Assembly (NCBI GenBank): GCA_905221605.1
Contig: CAJNDS010002146.1
Location: 489,406-553,405 of the forward strand
Source: Symbiodinium natans
Taxonomy: Eukaryota; Sar; Dinophyceae; Suessiales; Symbiodiniaceae
Length of the DNA: 64,000 nucleotides
Direction: 5' to 3'
The notes under the pieces were generated by a model. The model saw only the letters and a list, made by a program, of their open reading frames with translations, did no database searches and was not told the origin of the DNA. This document shows positions 51,868-63,231 of the stretch, in pieces (within the stretch, counting starts at the first letter, position 1; the number at the start of each line of letters is the position of its first letter). Made by a program: the position numbers and the translations under genes.

Positions 51868-52029
51868 ACTTGGGAGGCTCTTCTGGGTAGTTACAAGTCG
51901 GGTTTAGGGCTTGGGGTTTAGGGTTTAGGGTGCTTAGGTCGGTGAGGTTCAGGGTTCTAAGTCCCCTAATGAGTTTTCAGTTCTAGTTCCCGTACCCTAC
52001 TTCGAACTACCCAAATGAACCTCCAAGTA
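51868..52029. mobile_element. MITE family B, diverged, with internal TTTAGGG tract
   Basis: TCTGGGTAGTTACAAGTCGG then TTTAGGG units (51902-51932) then ...CCTACTTCGAACTACCC and AATGAACCTCCAAGTA. Confidence 0.6.
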
Positions 52030-52117
52030 AACCCTACGCAGGGTTCAGGTTTAGACTTTCGGGATGCTTCGGGACTAGGGTTTAGGTGGCCCGAAGCCCA
52101 CTCACACACAATCTCGC

Positions 52118-52150
52118 CTCGCGAGCGCCCCCATGGGCCAATTCCATCAC
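52118..52150 (-). CDS. candidate microexon (VMELAHGGARE)
   Basis: Acceptor CTGTGCAACAG|, donor GAG|GCGAGA; 33 nt, phase 0/0. Confidence 0.5.
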
Positions 52151-52551
52151 CTGTTGCACAGCCCCTCACACAAAAATCGTAGACCCTACATCCTAAACCC
52201 TAAGCCTCAGAAGTGTTCAAATTGAAGAGATGGAGATTGAGTGACATTTTCGAAAACGCCCAAGGTTCACCAGGGCCAAGAGAACCAGAGCTGTTGGGGA
52301 ACCCTGACCCCTAAGAGGGTTTTGAGGGTTTGGGGTTTTCGGGGTTTTCGGGGTTTTCTTATGGAGGGATTATGGGGCTTATATAGGCTCTATCCAGGGC
52401 GGACAAGGGTTGATATAGGGTTTATCTAGGTGTTGTACCTTGGACCCGTAGGGTTGTGCCCTTGGATTTGGTGATCCCTTTTAAAGGTCCTTAAGGTAAT
52501 GTAAGCATGTTAAGGGGAAACCTTTAAGGGTACGAGTCTTAATCCCTTGAT

Positions 52552-52840
52552 CATGGGTTCCCCTGCTACCCGCACTACCCCCCTCTATACTACCCCCCCT
52601 AGGTTCCCCCCACAATTAAGGCTATTTAGGGATAATCAAGCCAATTAATAAGGTTCTTTAAGGGGGGAACCTAGGGGGGGGGGGCGAGGGGTAGTATAGC
52701 GGGGGGTAGTACTTGAAGGTTCATGGTATTTATTAACCAATTACAACTGTACTTCTAAGCTAGATTAGGGCACTTAAGGGGCTTATAAGTGGGTGATAAG
52801 TACAGTTAAAGTTGGTTAATAAGTACCATGAACCTTCAAG
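52552..52840. mobile_element. MITE D (copy 2) joined directly to MITE A (copy 4)
   Basis: MITE D spans 52552-52709 with arms CATGGGTTCCCCTGCTACCC and ...GGGGGTAGT. MITE A starts at 52710 with TACTTGAAGGTTCATGGTAT and ends 52840 with CCTTCAAG. The outermost GGTAGGGG...CCCATG of MITE D's right arm is missing, apparently replaced by MITE A. Confidence 0.75.
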
Positions 52841-53566
52841 GAGGGAAACCCATGACTTGAGTTTACAACCAGAGCCGAAAGCTTGCCTGGGATGTTTAGG
52901 TGGTGGATGCCCCGAGACCAAGCCCAGAGACACTAAATCCAAGTTCCCCAAAACCGTACACCTACAAATCCTTGCACCCTCATCCCAAAAAATCCCCTGA
53001 ACGTAAGCCATGAACCCTAAACCTTATATATACTCCGAGATGTTTGAGGCTCACGGCGTGGCGCCTTCTTAAAGCCTACCACGCCCCTTACATGTAAAGC
53101 ATCTCAAAAAGGGCCTGGCTTAAGCCCTAAGCCCTAAGCCCTATATAGGCCCTAAGCCCTAAGCCCTAAACCCTAAGCCCTAAGTCCTAAGTCCTATAAA
53201 CCCTAAACCCTAAACGCTCTCAGAAACCAACCGGAGCTCCTGGCCATCCCTTGGTCCCTCTTCAGCCCCAGCTTAAGACCCTGAAGCCGCGAAATTCTCG
53301 GGTTTAGGGTTTAGGGTTTAGGGTTTGGGGGTTTAGGGTTTAGGGTTTGGGGTTTAGGGTTTGGAGTTTAGGGTTTAGGGTTTGGGGTTTAGGGTTTAGG
53401 AACCAAACGTCCTCAACAAGTAGGGATAAGGGGCCCCCAAATGAAAACCCAAGAGCCCCTTCAAAGGGTCCCAGAATCACCCTAAACCCTAAGCCCCAAA
53501 CCCCAAACCCTAAACCCCAAACCCTAAACCCTAGACCCTAAACCCTAAGTGGGGCCGGGAGGAGGC

Positions 53567-53632
53567 CTCCTTCAGGAGCTCCTGCGCCTTCTCGGCATCT
53601 TGGCTGGCCTGCGCACGCTCGGTTTCGCTTCG
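53567..53632 (-). CDS. candidate microexon, strong coiled coil
   Basis: Acceptor CCGCGCCAG|, donor GAG|GCCTCC; 66 nt, phase 0/0; RSETERAQASQDAEKA...LLKE. CCCTAAA left, TTTCGGG/TTTAGGG right. Confidence 0.6.
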
Positions 53633-53903
53633 CTGGCGCGGGGTTTCGGGTTTAGGGTTTGGGGTTTGGGGGTTTAGAGTTTGGGGTTTAGGGTTTCGGG
53701 CTTAACGACTACCAGCGTCATCTCCAATCTGGAGTCGCTATAGACACAGCAAACTCCCAAGCCCTAAACCCAAAATCTGCACGACTCGGTACCAAGTGCG
53801 CTGGACGCTTAGGTTCTGAAGGGTTTGAGTACCTAAACAATAAACCCTAAACCCTAGACCTTAAACCCAAATCCCAAAGTCTTGAAGGCAAAGCACGCCC
53901 AGC

Positions 53904-53945
53904 CTCCTTTTTGAGACGGCTTCGCTCTTCGTCCAATTTGAGAAC
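53904..53945 (-). CDS. candidate microexon, coiled coil (VLKLDEERSRLKKE)
   Basis: Acceptor AGCCCTGAG|, donor GAG|GCTGGG; 42 nt, phase 0/0. CCCTAAA-like tract left. Confidence 0.6.
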
Positions 53946-54216
53946 CTCAGGGCTTCGGGAATACTCGGAGGATCATGGGTGGGCACTTGGGGTGTCACGG
54001 CTTTTTGGGCCTTCAGAGTTTCATGTGCTGCTCTTTAGGAGGCTTATTGGACCCTCAACCCAGCCACTGCTTCAGGTTTAAAATCTAGGGCTTACAGGGC
54101 GTCTAGGGCTTATAGGGCTTAGGGCTAGGAAGAACGCTGCATGACAAGGTGACCCTGGAGCTACTGGCCCCGGCTTGGAGAAATCGAAGCTGAGGCTCCT
54201 TACCCTAAACTACGAT

Positions 54217-54352
54217 TTGTGCTTAAGAACTCCCGCCAAAACAGCGCTATTTGCTTAAGAGCCCCCCAAAAAATGTAGGATAATAATCTGTATATTGCAC
54301 TGAGAAGGCAGAAAATCTGTGTTCTTTTTGGGGGTGCTCTTAAGCTAATCGT
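54217..54352. mobile_element. palindromic element K
   Basis: CTACGATTTGTGCTTAAG and GCTCTTAAGCTAATCGTAG outer arms, with GCTTAAGAGCCCCCCAAAAA and TTTTTGGGGGTGCTCTTAAG within. Confidence 0.7.
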
Positions 54353-54533
54353 AGTAACCCCCCCCCAAAAAAAAACACAAGCTCAAAACCCTCTCATGCT
54401 CACGACATATATGGGCTTTGTCTCTCTACAGTCAAAATTCTCCATCTACTGCGCCGATTATAGGGCTCAGCTAAATCTCCCAAGCCATCAACCCTTAACC
54501 CTCGCGACCCTGGTTTGGCTTCAGGGTTTACTT

Positions 54534-54643
54534 GGAGGTTCATGGGTAGTGAGAAGCAGGGTCATAAGCATGGTACTGGTAACTGCCCAAATAACCCTGT
54601 TTAGGGTACTTAGAACCCAACTACCCAAGTTTGCCTCCAAGTT
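54534..54643. mobile_element. MITE family B, copy 6
   Basis: TACTTGGAGGTTCATGGGTA ... AACTACCCAAGTTTGCCTCCAAG. Confidence 0.7.
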
Positions 54644-54730
54644 TTAGGGTTTGGGGTTTGGGGTTTAGAGTTTAAAGGTTTGGGGTTTAGGGCTTAGGGT
54701 TTCAGGCCTTCTGGGGCCCCGGGCCAACTC

Positions 54731-54766
54731 CTCGAGGCTCCTCAGCCGCGCCTCGCGCATCTCCAC
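54731..54766 (-). CDS. candidate microexon, coiled coil (VEMREARLRSLE)
   Basis: Acceptor CTTCGAGGAG|, donor GAG|GAGTTG (GA) uncertain; 36 nt, phase 0/0. Followed by ELARGP if it extends. Confidence 0.5.
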
Positions 54767-54784
54767 CTCCTCGAAGAGGGCATT

Positions 54785-55030
54785 TTGAGGTTCACGTGAG
54801 TAGTTAGAATCGGTAGGGTTTAGGGTTTAGGGTTTGGGGTTTGGGGTTTGGGGTTTGGGGTTTAGGGTTTGGGGTTTAGGGTCTAGGGTCTAGGGTTTCG
54901 GGTGCAGGACTTAGGGATTAGGGCTTAGGGGTTAGGGTAGTGAAAAGACTTGATAAGTACGCTAAATCGGGTTGTAAGTGTAGCTATTATACCTATAATA
55001 TAATCCTACTTACAAGTGCCCTACAGCGGG
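54785..55030. mobile_element. MITE family B, copy 7, split by a TTTAGGG array
   Basis: TGAGGTTCACGTGAGTAGTT...ATCGGTAGGGTT, then about 120 bp of TTTAGGG/TTTGGGG units (54813-54935), then ATAAGTACGCTAAATCGGG...GTGTAGCTATTATACC. Confidence 0.7.
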
Positions 55031-55149
55031 GCCCTAGTTTGCAGACAAGCCAACAGGCTTCCGGGTTTAGAGCTGAGGCTTTAGGGTTTGCGCATCCTAA
55101 ACACAAAGAAACCCTAAACCCTAAACCCTAAGCCCTAATCCCGCTTCGG

Positions 55150-55200
55150 CTCTCCTGGCGCAGCTCATGCACGACGCTGTTGCCTCGTCATAGAGTGTGA
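55150..55200 (-). CDS. possible microexon (NSVVHELRQESRS)
   Basis: Minus strand near ATGACGAG| or GGCAACAG|. Boundaries and frame uncertain. TTTAGGG tract (55211-55231) right, CCCTAAA tract (55110-55139) left. Confidence 0.3.
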
Positions 55201-56025
55201 CGGGAGGCTTTAGGGTTTAGGGTTTAGGGTAGAAAGCGCATCCATGAACTGATGCGGTTGATTCCTTCAAGGTCCGAAGCCCGCTTTCGGGGGTCGGGGA
55301 AAGGAATCCCTTCATGTGTTTTTACATCGTTCTTGAGAACAAAAATGCTTGGAGTTTCATGGGTACTTCTGCGTAGGTTCGAATTGTTTAGGGTTCTGGG
55401 GTGTGCTAACCCTGTAGCCCTTGAAATGGTTGCCGCAAAGTGTTCACCGCGATCGACGAACCATTGGCCAATGTTTTTGTAAAATTCGAAGCAACGACAT
55501 GCGCCACCACGAATCCCCCCTTCACCCCAAACCTAGACGAGTAAATTTTAGTCTCGCCACCACAGACGCTTTCTGCCTTTTGAGGAACTTTTGGTGCATC
55601 GGCCTTGCTTGTAACTCTACTCATGTACAGCTGAATATTTGCCACCGCAAATTGAGGGATGACCCAGGATTGAATGGAACTGTAGGCAATCAGAGGTACC
55701 TATTGCTGAAATTAATAAAACCCTAAGCCCGAAGCCCAAAACCCAACCAGGGCCCCTTTTGAGGTACTTAGAAGCTCTACTTTGTACCTACTTATTCTGC
55801 AAACCCTGAACCCAAACCCTCAACACTACTGAGTCTAGGGTTTATAGTTGAGCGTTTAGGCCTTATAAGCTTCAGGGCAGCCATTTGCGCATTTCCCAAT
55901 CCCGTTTATACCCCAAATAGCATAGAATCCCTTTAAAGGGAACCCTAAACCCTAAACCCAAAAACCCTAAACCCGAAGCGCCCCAAAAAGGGTACCCCTA
56001 TTTTCGAAAACCCCCTATGTCTCAC

Positions 56026-56058
56026 CGAGGAGCGGATCTCCAGCAGCTCATTCCCGGC
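56026..56058 (-). CDS. candidate microexon (AGNELLEIRSS)
   Basis: Acceptor TCGCGCTGCAG|, donor TCCTCG|GTGAGA (canonical); 33 nt, phase 0/0. Element I on the left, TTTAGGG tract on the right. Confidence 0.55.
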
Positions 56059-56572
56059 CTGCAGCGCGAGGCTTTGGTAACGTCGGGTTTGTTTTTGGGG
56101 TTTAGGGTTTAGGGTTTAGTTTAGGGTTTAGGGTTTCGGGTTTAGGGTTTTGCTGTGATAGGGCGTAGACGCTGGGAAGGCTAGGCTTTGGAACAAGCTC
56201 GAAAGCTTCGTGAGCCCGATTGTGGATGGCCATCTAACACTTCTCTCCCACCCCACACCGTCCGAGACGGCAAAGCCAAGGCAACAGTCCACCTCTAAAA
56301 AACTTCTTAGAGGGTCCCTGAAAGGGTCCCAGGGGGGTCCCAGAATGGTCCGGGTTTTCAGGGGATCCCAAGGGTCCCAGAGGAAAACTGACTGCGGCGA
56401 GGGGTCCGGGACCCCCCACGGATGCTGGGGTTTGGGGTAGTGACTTGCTAAGGGACCAGTACTGGTCCCGAGGAGAACGTGCTCCGGTACCGGGCCCATC
56501 GTGGATGCTACCGACCTCCGAGCTGGGAGGCGGGCGAACGACCTGGGTGTGCTTGCGCCATCGAGGTCGAGG

Positions 56573-56617
56573 GGCTTAGGCGCCGCCCCCCCCCCATGTA
56601 GGGGGGCGGCCTAAGCC
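56573..56617. repeat. GC-rich hairpin
   Basis: GGCTTAGGCGCCGCCCCCC and GGGGGGCG+GCCTAAGCC arms with a loop of about 10 bases. Confidence 0.7.
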
Positions 56618-57119
56618 GTGAGTTTAGGGTTGAAGTTGGGATGTTCCAGCTCCTTAATGGGGATTATAGTAGGGGGCTCCAAACAAATTTTGGTCTTTAG
56701 AATCACCCTAAACCGTGAACCCTAGACCCTACTAGCGGCCCCTGCAGAACCCTTTGTTGCGTAGGTTTAGGGAATGCTTTTTATAAGGGAACCCAAGGCC
56801 CTAAAAATGAAGGCAGACGGGCAGAATTGGGTTCCTAGGTTGATCCAGACACTCAGGGTTTAGGGTTTCGGGTTTATAGGGTTTAGGGTATCAGATCTGC
56901 AACCTTAAAGCGCAGGGGGGTGGGGGGGGGAGGGGGAGCCTTCCACACTGTAGGTATACCTTTGACCATCCGTCCCAACGTCCCAAGAAGCTACAACCAG
57001 TAATACCAGTGTTCTAGTTTGAACCAATGAAGCAAATTCAGCAGTACGGGAACTCGCAAAAATGCTTCAACGGCGGCTATCTAAGCCTTAAACCCTAAAG
57101 CCCGTAAATCCTAAACCTC

Positions 57120-57242
57120 AAACCCGAACCCTCAATCCTCAGTCCTCAATCCTCAATCCTCAATCCTCAATCCTCAATCCTCAGTCCTCAATCCTCAATC
57201 CTCAATCCTCAATCCTCAATCCTCAACCCTCAACCCTCAACT
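57120..57242. repeat. homogenised CCTCAAT heptamer array
   Basis: About fifteen TCCTCAA heptamers with two CAGTCCT variants, then CCCTCAA units; same 7-bp period as the telomere-like repeat but a different base sequence. Confidence 0.95.
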
Positions 57243-57261
57243 CTAACACCCTTCGCCGGGC

Positions 57262-57288
57262 CTGTGCTGTCTGCTCAAGTTCGTAAGC
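57262..57288 (-). CDS. candidate microexon (AYELEQTAQ)
   Basis: Acceptor AGTTAGCCAG|, donor CAG|GCCCGG; 27 nt, phase 0/0. Confidence 0.45.
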
Positions 57289-57621
57289 CTGGCTAACTTG
57301 GAGTGCTTAAGGATGGCAGGTGTTCTGTTTCATCGCACGTATACCCAGCGGCTCGTCTTTACGTGAAAGTTTTCGATTTAGGGTTTGGAGACTGAGGTTT
57401 GGGGTTCGGGGTTTACGGTTTGGGGTCTAGGGATTTGGGGTCTGATGTTTGATGTTTACGGTTCAGGGTTAACGGCCCAGACCTTCCCGGTACCAAGGGA
57501 CTTCCCAGTTTTTGAGGACATCCAGGAGTAGCCCTTAACTCATGGATGAAGATCCACTACAAGCCCTAAGCCCAAAAGCCCCAACCCAAGTCCTCAATTA
57601 GAGGTGGAGGAGTCTCCGACA

Positions 57622-57726
57622 ACTTGTCTTACCGTTGGTTAGCAGGGAATAAGCCCTGTATATACCCTTTAAGGGTTTATATAGGGTACCTCATTCACAA
57701 ATTCCCTGCTAACCAACAGTAAGTTA
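57622..57726. mobile_element. palindromic element L
   Basis: ACTTGTCTTACCGTTGGTTA+GCAGGGAAT and the complement ATTCCCTGCTAACCAACAGT+AAGT around TATATACCCTTTAAGGGTTT. Confidence 0.8.
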
Positions 57727-58151
57727 TGGGCATGTTGGGTTTTAGTGTGGCGTAGAGTCTCTGAAAAGGGTTGCTGGCTCTAGAGGGTGCATCTTTTGGC
57801 TTTGATTTGTTTTTTGGGGTTTAGGGTTTATGTAGGGTTTAGGGTTTAGGGTTTGGGGGAGGTTTGGCACTTTTTCTTTCAAACTGCCTTTAGGCTTTGG
57901 TGGGGGCCAAACCATCAATACCTACATGTCAGTAAAGAGAAGGTTCATGTGCGTGGGGTCCCCTTTGAGGTCCCAGTAGCCAACATTCAGAAACTACAAG
58001 CTGTCCACAGCATCCTTTCCGGGACCCTGAAGCCCTTAAACCCCACATACCTTAACTACCCTAAACCCTAAACCCTAAACCCTAAACCCTACGAGTAAAC
58101 CCTAAGCTGAACGTCTGGGCAGCCCATCTTCCAAAAACTAAGATCAGCCGC

Positions 58152-58194
58152 CTCGGTTTCCAGGTCGGCCATGCGCTCTTGGAGCAGGTTTTGC
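58152..58194 (-). CDS. candidate microexon (QNLLQERMADLETE)
   Basis: Acceptor CTGCGACAG|, donor GAG|GCGGCT; 43 nt, 1 nt in, phase 0 out, matching the 2-nt exit of the 59521 exon. CCCTAAA left, TTTAGGG right. Confidence 0.5.
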
Positions 58195-59124
58195 CTGTCG
58201 CAGGAGCGGGGTTTACGGTTTAGGGTTTAGGGTTTAGTGCTTAGGGCTGCAGGGTTTAGGGTTTAGGGTTTGGGGGTTTTGGGGCTTTGGGGCTTTGGGG
58301 TTTTGGGGTTTTGGGGTTTTGGGGTCATGGTGCATGGGTTTGTGGTTTAGGGGTTTAAGGTTAGGATGCTGTAGAGTTCAGGATTCTCACTCTGGTCCAT
58401 TGGTTCATTGTGGGGTTAGAGCTTAATCAGGGTTCAAGGTGCGGGGTAGTGGTAGGTTTACGTTTCCCCTCTCCCCCCTGTGGTTCGTGCTGAGTTTACG
58501 GTTCAGGGTTCAGGGTTAAAGCGGCTAAGGTTTCGGGTTTACCCTTCTCCCTCCTGTCGTTCATTGGTGGGTTTAGGTCTTAGGGCTTAGGGTTCAGGGT
58601 GTGGGGCTTAGGCTGAGGTTTCTCTGTCCTCCCCCGTGGTCCGTGGTGTTTTTAGGGTTAACAGGCAGGCTTTGGCATGGGGGGGGGGAAGGGCGATTAC
58701 GCGGAACGCGGGCGCATGTATAGGGTTTAGGTTTTAGGGTCTAGCGGCTCAAGGTTCACTGTCGAGGAGTTCAGGCACGAGGGGTCCAGGGTGAAGAGCG
58801 TCAAAACTCGAAACCTAAACCCCTATTAAACCCCAAACCCTGAGGGCTTAAAGCGCTTCAGGCGCTGCGGGCTTCAACGGCTTTGGCATTCTTTTGGCGG
58901 ATACCCGTTCCTTTTTTTTGGAATGTGGGTTCTGGGGTTTTAGAATGTAGGGAGCTTCGGGTTTCGCGTTCCCTGGCTTGATATTTGACGGTGGGCTTAG
59001 GGACCATGAAAAACCAACATTGGCACGGACGCAACTCGCAGCACTTTGCAAAGTGATGCTGACAGAGCTCTGAACGCCAAGCTGAGTGGCATGGGCGTCA
59101 CTGCATCATGTTCAGCTTCTTGGC

Positions 59125-59160
59125 CTGCAACTCCAGCTGTTTGGCATTCTCTTGGAGCCG
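59125..59160 (-). CDS. candidate microexon, coiled coil (RLQENAKQLELQ)
   Basis: Acceptor GGGACTGAG|, donor CAG|GCCAAG; 36 nt, phase 0/0. Phase conflicts with its immediate neighbours, so one of the boundaries is wrong or the exon is alternative. The frame continues AKKLNMMQ to a TGA. Confidence 0.45.
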
Positions 59161-59282
59161 CTCAGTCCCAATTTTTGGGCATAAGGCGTCCCACCACTTC
59201 GGCAAAGCTTGGTGCGCTGTCAGTGTTCCAGGATTGGCTGCCAAGGTGCGCCCATAGGGTTGACATCCATTGTGGTTTTGGG

Positions 59283-59401
59283 TAGTCATAAGTAGGGTTA
59301 TCAGGCGTTTAGGGTAATGATAATGATAATGGTAACTATACTCACAAGCCTTTTTTAGCTTACTTATAGCCCGACTTATAACTACCCATGGACCACCGAA
59401 T
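59283..59401. mobile_element. MITE family B, copy 8
   Basis: GTCATAAGTAGGGTTATCAG ... GACTTATAACTACCCATGGACC. A TAATGA triplet repeat lies inside. Confidence 0.65.
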
Positions 59402-59520
59402 TGTTGAATCTCTCTGCTGCAGCAGGCTCTACATGTGTAGCCGCGAAGTCATGCAATCTCTAAACCATAGACCCTAGACCCTAACCGTAAGCCTGTCTAT
59501 CCTGACAACTCCCACGATGC

Positions 59521-59561
59521 CTGTTTGTCAGCGCCTTCTGATCCTGCTTCAGTTTTGGCAC
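59521..59561 (-). CDS. candidate microexon (VPKLKQDQKALTN)
   Basis: Acceptor TGTGCCAGCAG|, donor AACAG|GCATCG; 41 nt, phase 0 in, 2 nt out. A shorter version with donor AAG|GCGCTG is phase 0/0. Confidence 0.45.
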
Positions 59562-60384
59562 CTGCTGGCACAGAGGGAGCCAATACGGGCCAACTAAACC
59601 CTAAACCCTAAGCCCTAAGCCCTAAACCCTAAACCCCTAAACCCTAAGCCCTAAACCCTAAACCCTCTGTTCGTTTGGGGTCGAGGGCTTTGGGACTCTG
59701 AGTCCTGAGCCCTCAGCTCGACCCTGAAGCCGGGGGGCCTGGAAAGCATGCATCTCGTGCAGCTCACATTCAGCGACCGTCTCCGGCCAATCGGTTATCC
59801 AATGAAAAGAAAAGCACAAATTCTTGGGCTTGCGTAGGGTTTCGTAGCATTCGCAACATTGTTGATCGTTCCCTGCCTACTTTCTTTGTGTTCGGGGGCG
59901 GGGTTGGGGGGCGTGCGAGTTTCTTTTATCTGCAACTCACATTCAGCGACCGTCTCTTCGGCCTGTGGGGTTTCGTAGCATTTGCAACATGGTTGATTTT
60001 CAGCGCAGTGTGCTTACATCTAGGTATACAGGGTACCGTCTTTGCCTTAAAGGGGCTTGTAAGTGAACCCCAAACCTCTACCCTCAACTTAGGGTGTCGG
60101 GTTTACGACATGAAGGGTTGTGGCTTCATGAGGGGATACTTTCGGAAGAAAGGCTAATGGTTACCATGGGACTGTCACAAATGCAGAAGTACTTCAAATT
60201 TCCTTCCCGAAACCTTTTGTTACCCTGGACAGAAAAATGCATACCTCGAAAAATCCCCGAGGAAACATCCCCGTTAGTGAATCCGCTGGGTAAACCCTAC
60301 TTTCCTGAATCCTGAACTCTACACACTAAACCCTTTAAACCCCGGAACCCGGAACTTGCCAAAGCTGCGCCCGTGCACGCCAGC

Positions 60385-60435
60385 CTTGTTGGAGTCCCGG
60401 TCCAGCTCAGAGATTCTCTTGTGCAGCTCTTGAAC
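60385..60435 (-). CDS. candidate microexon, coiled coil (VQELHKRISELDRDSNK)
   Basis: Acceptor TAGACCGCAG|, donor AAG|GCTGGC; 51 nt, phase 0/0. CCCTTTAAACCC left, TTTAGGG right. Confidence 0.6.
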
Positions 60436-60597
60436 CTGCGGTCTAGGGTTGAGAGGTTAGGGTTTAGGGTTTGGGGTTGGGGGTTTAGGATGTAGGTTTC
60501 GGGGTTTAGGGTTTCCGAAATTGGGGTGGGTTTGGAGCTCTGGAGGTTCTGTCGGGTTGTATAGGATTAGGGCCATAGAACTGGAACACTTTTTCCA

Positions 60598-60622
60598 CCC
60601 CCCCCCCCCCCCCCCCCCCCCC
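60598..60622. repeat. poly-C run
   Basis: About 25 C; creates a glycine run in a false frame. Confidence 0.9.
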
Positions 60623-60779
60623 ACGGGCCATTTTCGGGCCCGGACTAAACCTGATAGGAGCCACGAACCCGAATGCAGAAAGCAGTCACCTATAACGTAA
60701 ATATAACTCAATATAAACGAAACGTCGGTGCGCGGGCGGAAAAAAGACGCTTTTTTTCCTCGCACGGTTCAATCGGAGC

Positions 60780-61140
60780 ATTGTGCATGAAGTTCTTGCG
60801 TAGACCCCACCGACCCTCACCCCACCCACCCACATTCACCCACCCACACCCACGCACCGCACCCCAGGTGCCACCACCGCTGCCACCAGGTCACCACGGA
60901 CCACTGCCACGGGACCACCACCACGGACGACCACCACGGTCCTCCGGAGTTCCCCCTTAGCTTGACGGATTCGGAACGCCGCGGGCACACGCGTCCTGTC
61001 TAGTTCTCCCTTAGCCGCATTCGGAACGCCGCGGGCACGCGCGCCCTGTGGAGTTCTTCCTTTACAGCGCGTGTGACGCCTCTCGCGAACGCTTTGCGGA
61101 CGCTTTGCGGACGCTTGCGGACGCTTGCGAACGCTTCGCG
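60780..61140. repeat. GC-rich minisatellite cluster
   Basis: CACCCACC and CCACCACGG tandems (60805-60945); two copies of a unit of about 56 bp containing ATTCGGAACGCCGCGGGCAC (60970 and 61019); and GCGGACGCTTT/GCGAACGCTT 11-12-mers (61080-61145). The minus-strand open frame through it (AKGEL...RVPAAFR) is repeat-derived. Confidence 0.75.
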
Positions 61141-61876
61141 AACACAACGCTACGACATTTGGTATCCTCCCAACCCCAAGACCCCCAACTTTAAAGCGGG
61201 AACCCTTCTGCGGAGCATTCGGGGAAAGGAATACGACCAAGAATAAACTGAATCCCGAAACCCGAAACCCTTTGCGGCTTAGGCAAGTTGGGGGGGGGGG
61301 GGCCGGGCGGGGGTAGTCGAGGGGATGGAGGGTTCAGGAGTTGCATTCCTCAGGAGACGCCGATATCTAAACATTCATTGAGCAATACATTCATTAAGCA
61401 ATGCTCGGCCATGTGATCTAAGGAACAGATAATGTCTGTGTGTATATATATATATGTATATCTACGTGTATATCTATATACATGTGTACCCAACTAAGGG
61501 TGGGTCCCTAAACCTTCAACTCGATTCCTTCTTTCCCTGTGGGCAATGATTCAGAATGTGAAGACACCGACTCTGGAATCAGCTTCACGCAACCTGCTTG
61601 TTCGATGTAGACAGCCACTACAAGCCTGCAGCCCTTGTCCCTAAACCCTAAACCCTAAACCCTAAACCCTAAACCCTCAACCCTCAACCCTAAAACTAAA
61701 CAGTAGGCAGCTTCGAAAACCAGATCTTGAAAGGACATGTTTCCCCGGTGGAGGTTGGCCCTTGTTCGGGTTCAGGGTCTATAGGGTTTAGGGTTCAGGG
61801 TACAGGGCATGTGCTCCTAAGCTGCTGATTTGGGGGTTCGGGGTACCTTATTGGGGTCCTTAGTATAAGGGGATCC

Positions 61877-62021
61877 TACTTGGAGGTTCATGGTACTTAC
61901 TGACCAATTATAACTGTACTTATAACTGTGCTTAGAAGCCCCTTAAGTGCCCTAATGTGGTTACAAGTACAGCTATAAGTACAGTTATAATTAGTTAGTA
62001 AGTACCATGAACCTCCAAGTA
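61877..62021. mobile_element. MITE family A, copy 5
   Basis: TACTTGGAGGTTCATGGTAC ... GTACCATGAACCTCCAAGTA; perfect 20-bp ends. Confidence 0.9.
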
Positions 62022-62230
62022 CTATTTGGGGATCTATGTTGGGGGTCCGGTTTAGGGTTTAGGATTTAGGGTTGTGGATCCTCTGCCTTAAGCCCCCTGC
62101 ACCCGTAAACCCCTAAGCCCGCAAGGCTCTAAATCCTAAACCCTAAAACCTTCCCCATCAACCCTAAACCCTGAAACCTAAACCCATAAACCGTAAACCC
62201 TCAAACCTGCAACTCTAAACCCCTAAAACT

Positions 62231-62323
62231 ACCCAAAGGCTCCAATGTAGTTCCTTTTTGGGTTAGTTATAGGGGATTCTAGTATACTACCCCAAAAAGG
62301 TACTACATAGGAGCCTTTGGGTA
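62231..62323. mobile_element. palindromic element M
   Basis: ACCCAAAGGCTCCAATGTAG+TTCCTTTTTGGG and CCAAAAAGGTACTACATAGG+AGCCTTTGGGT around TATAGGGGATTCTAGTATAC. Confidence 0.8.
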
Positions 62324-62371
62324 AGCCGAAGTGGCCCCAAGCCGGCCCTGAGCCCTGAAACCCTGCACGGC

Positions 62372-62407
62372 CTCTTGCTGCGAGCCCTGGTGCAGCAATC
62401 GCAGAGC
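62372..62407 (-). CDS. candidate microexon (ALRLLHQGSQQE)
   Basis: Acceptor CACAACCTCCAG|, donor GAG|GCCGTG; 36 nt, phase 0/0. TTAGGGC array right; element M on the left in place of a CCCTAAA array. Confidence 0.5.
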
Positions 62408-63231
62408 CTGGAGGTTGTGCAGGGGGACACAAAATTGGGGCTTAGGGCTTAGGGCTTAGGGCTTCGAGTTGTGTGTTTCGGGTTTGGTCTAGGGTTTGTG
62501 ATTTGGGGTTTGGGGTTGGGGCTTTAGCTTCGGGATCTCAAACTTAGGTATGGGGCTTGCCTGGCCCATCCTGAAGGTAATGCTGGCGCAGGTGAAGGGC
62601 TACTGTAAGAGTTCAGGGCCGTAGCACGCATCTAACCCGGTTCCGGGTCAAGACTTCAACTTTTTGTGGTTCAGGCTTCAGGGCTTAGGGTTTCGGATTT
62701 CCATGCGGGTTGTGCTGGATATCTTCATCTGGAGAAAGATGATTTATCTCTTCTCTCCATGAGAACCCAGCATCCTGGAAAACGTAGGCCTGCGCGAGGT
62801 CTCAATCACCGTATATAGCTTGGGGTGCAGACATGGATGCAGCATTTAGATCACCCCTCGCCCCCTTTGCCAAAAATCTAAAAATGTATTTTGGGTGGCT
62901 TGATAGATGTGAGTAGCAGCCCACCCAAATTTCTACGCGCACACGCCCATGAACCCGTCCCCAAGGCCCTTGAATCCGAATCCGACATGTTTCCAGGCCT
63001 CTTTCCCTGAACCCTAAACCTGTACCCAGTGATTATAGGGTTCTGAAGGCAGGGGGCTTAAAGGGGGGGTATGTAACCCAAAGTTCCCTAGTACACTCCC
63101 TACTACTCCCTAAGCCGCCCTAAGCTTCCCTAAGGTTCCCTAGGGTGTTTAGGGTTTCGGGTTTAGGGTTTAGGGTACCTACCCCCCATGAACTCCACCC
63201 CCGCCCCCCTTATGGACCCTATTATGCGAGC

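Noticed and set aside
60836-61240. 134-residue minus-strand Arg/Gly-rich protein
   Set aside because: Follows the GC-rich minisatellite unit by unit; internal repetition mirrors the DNA repeat.
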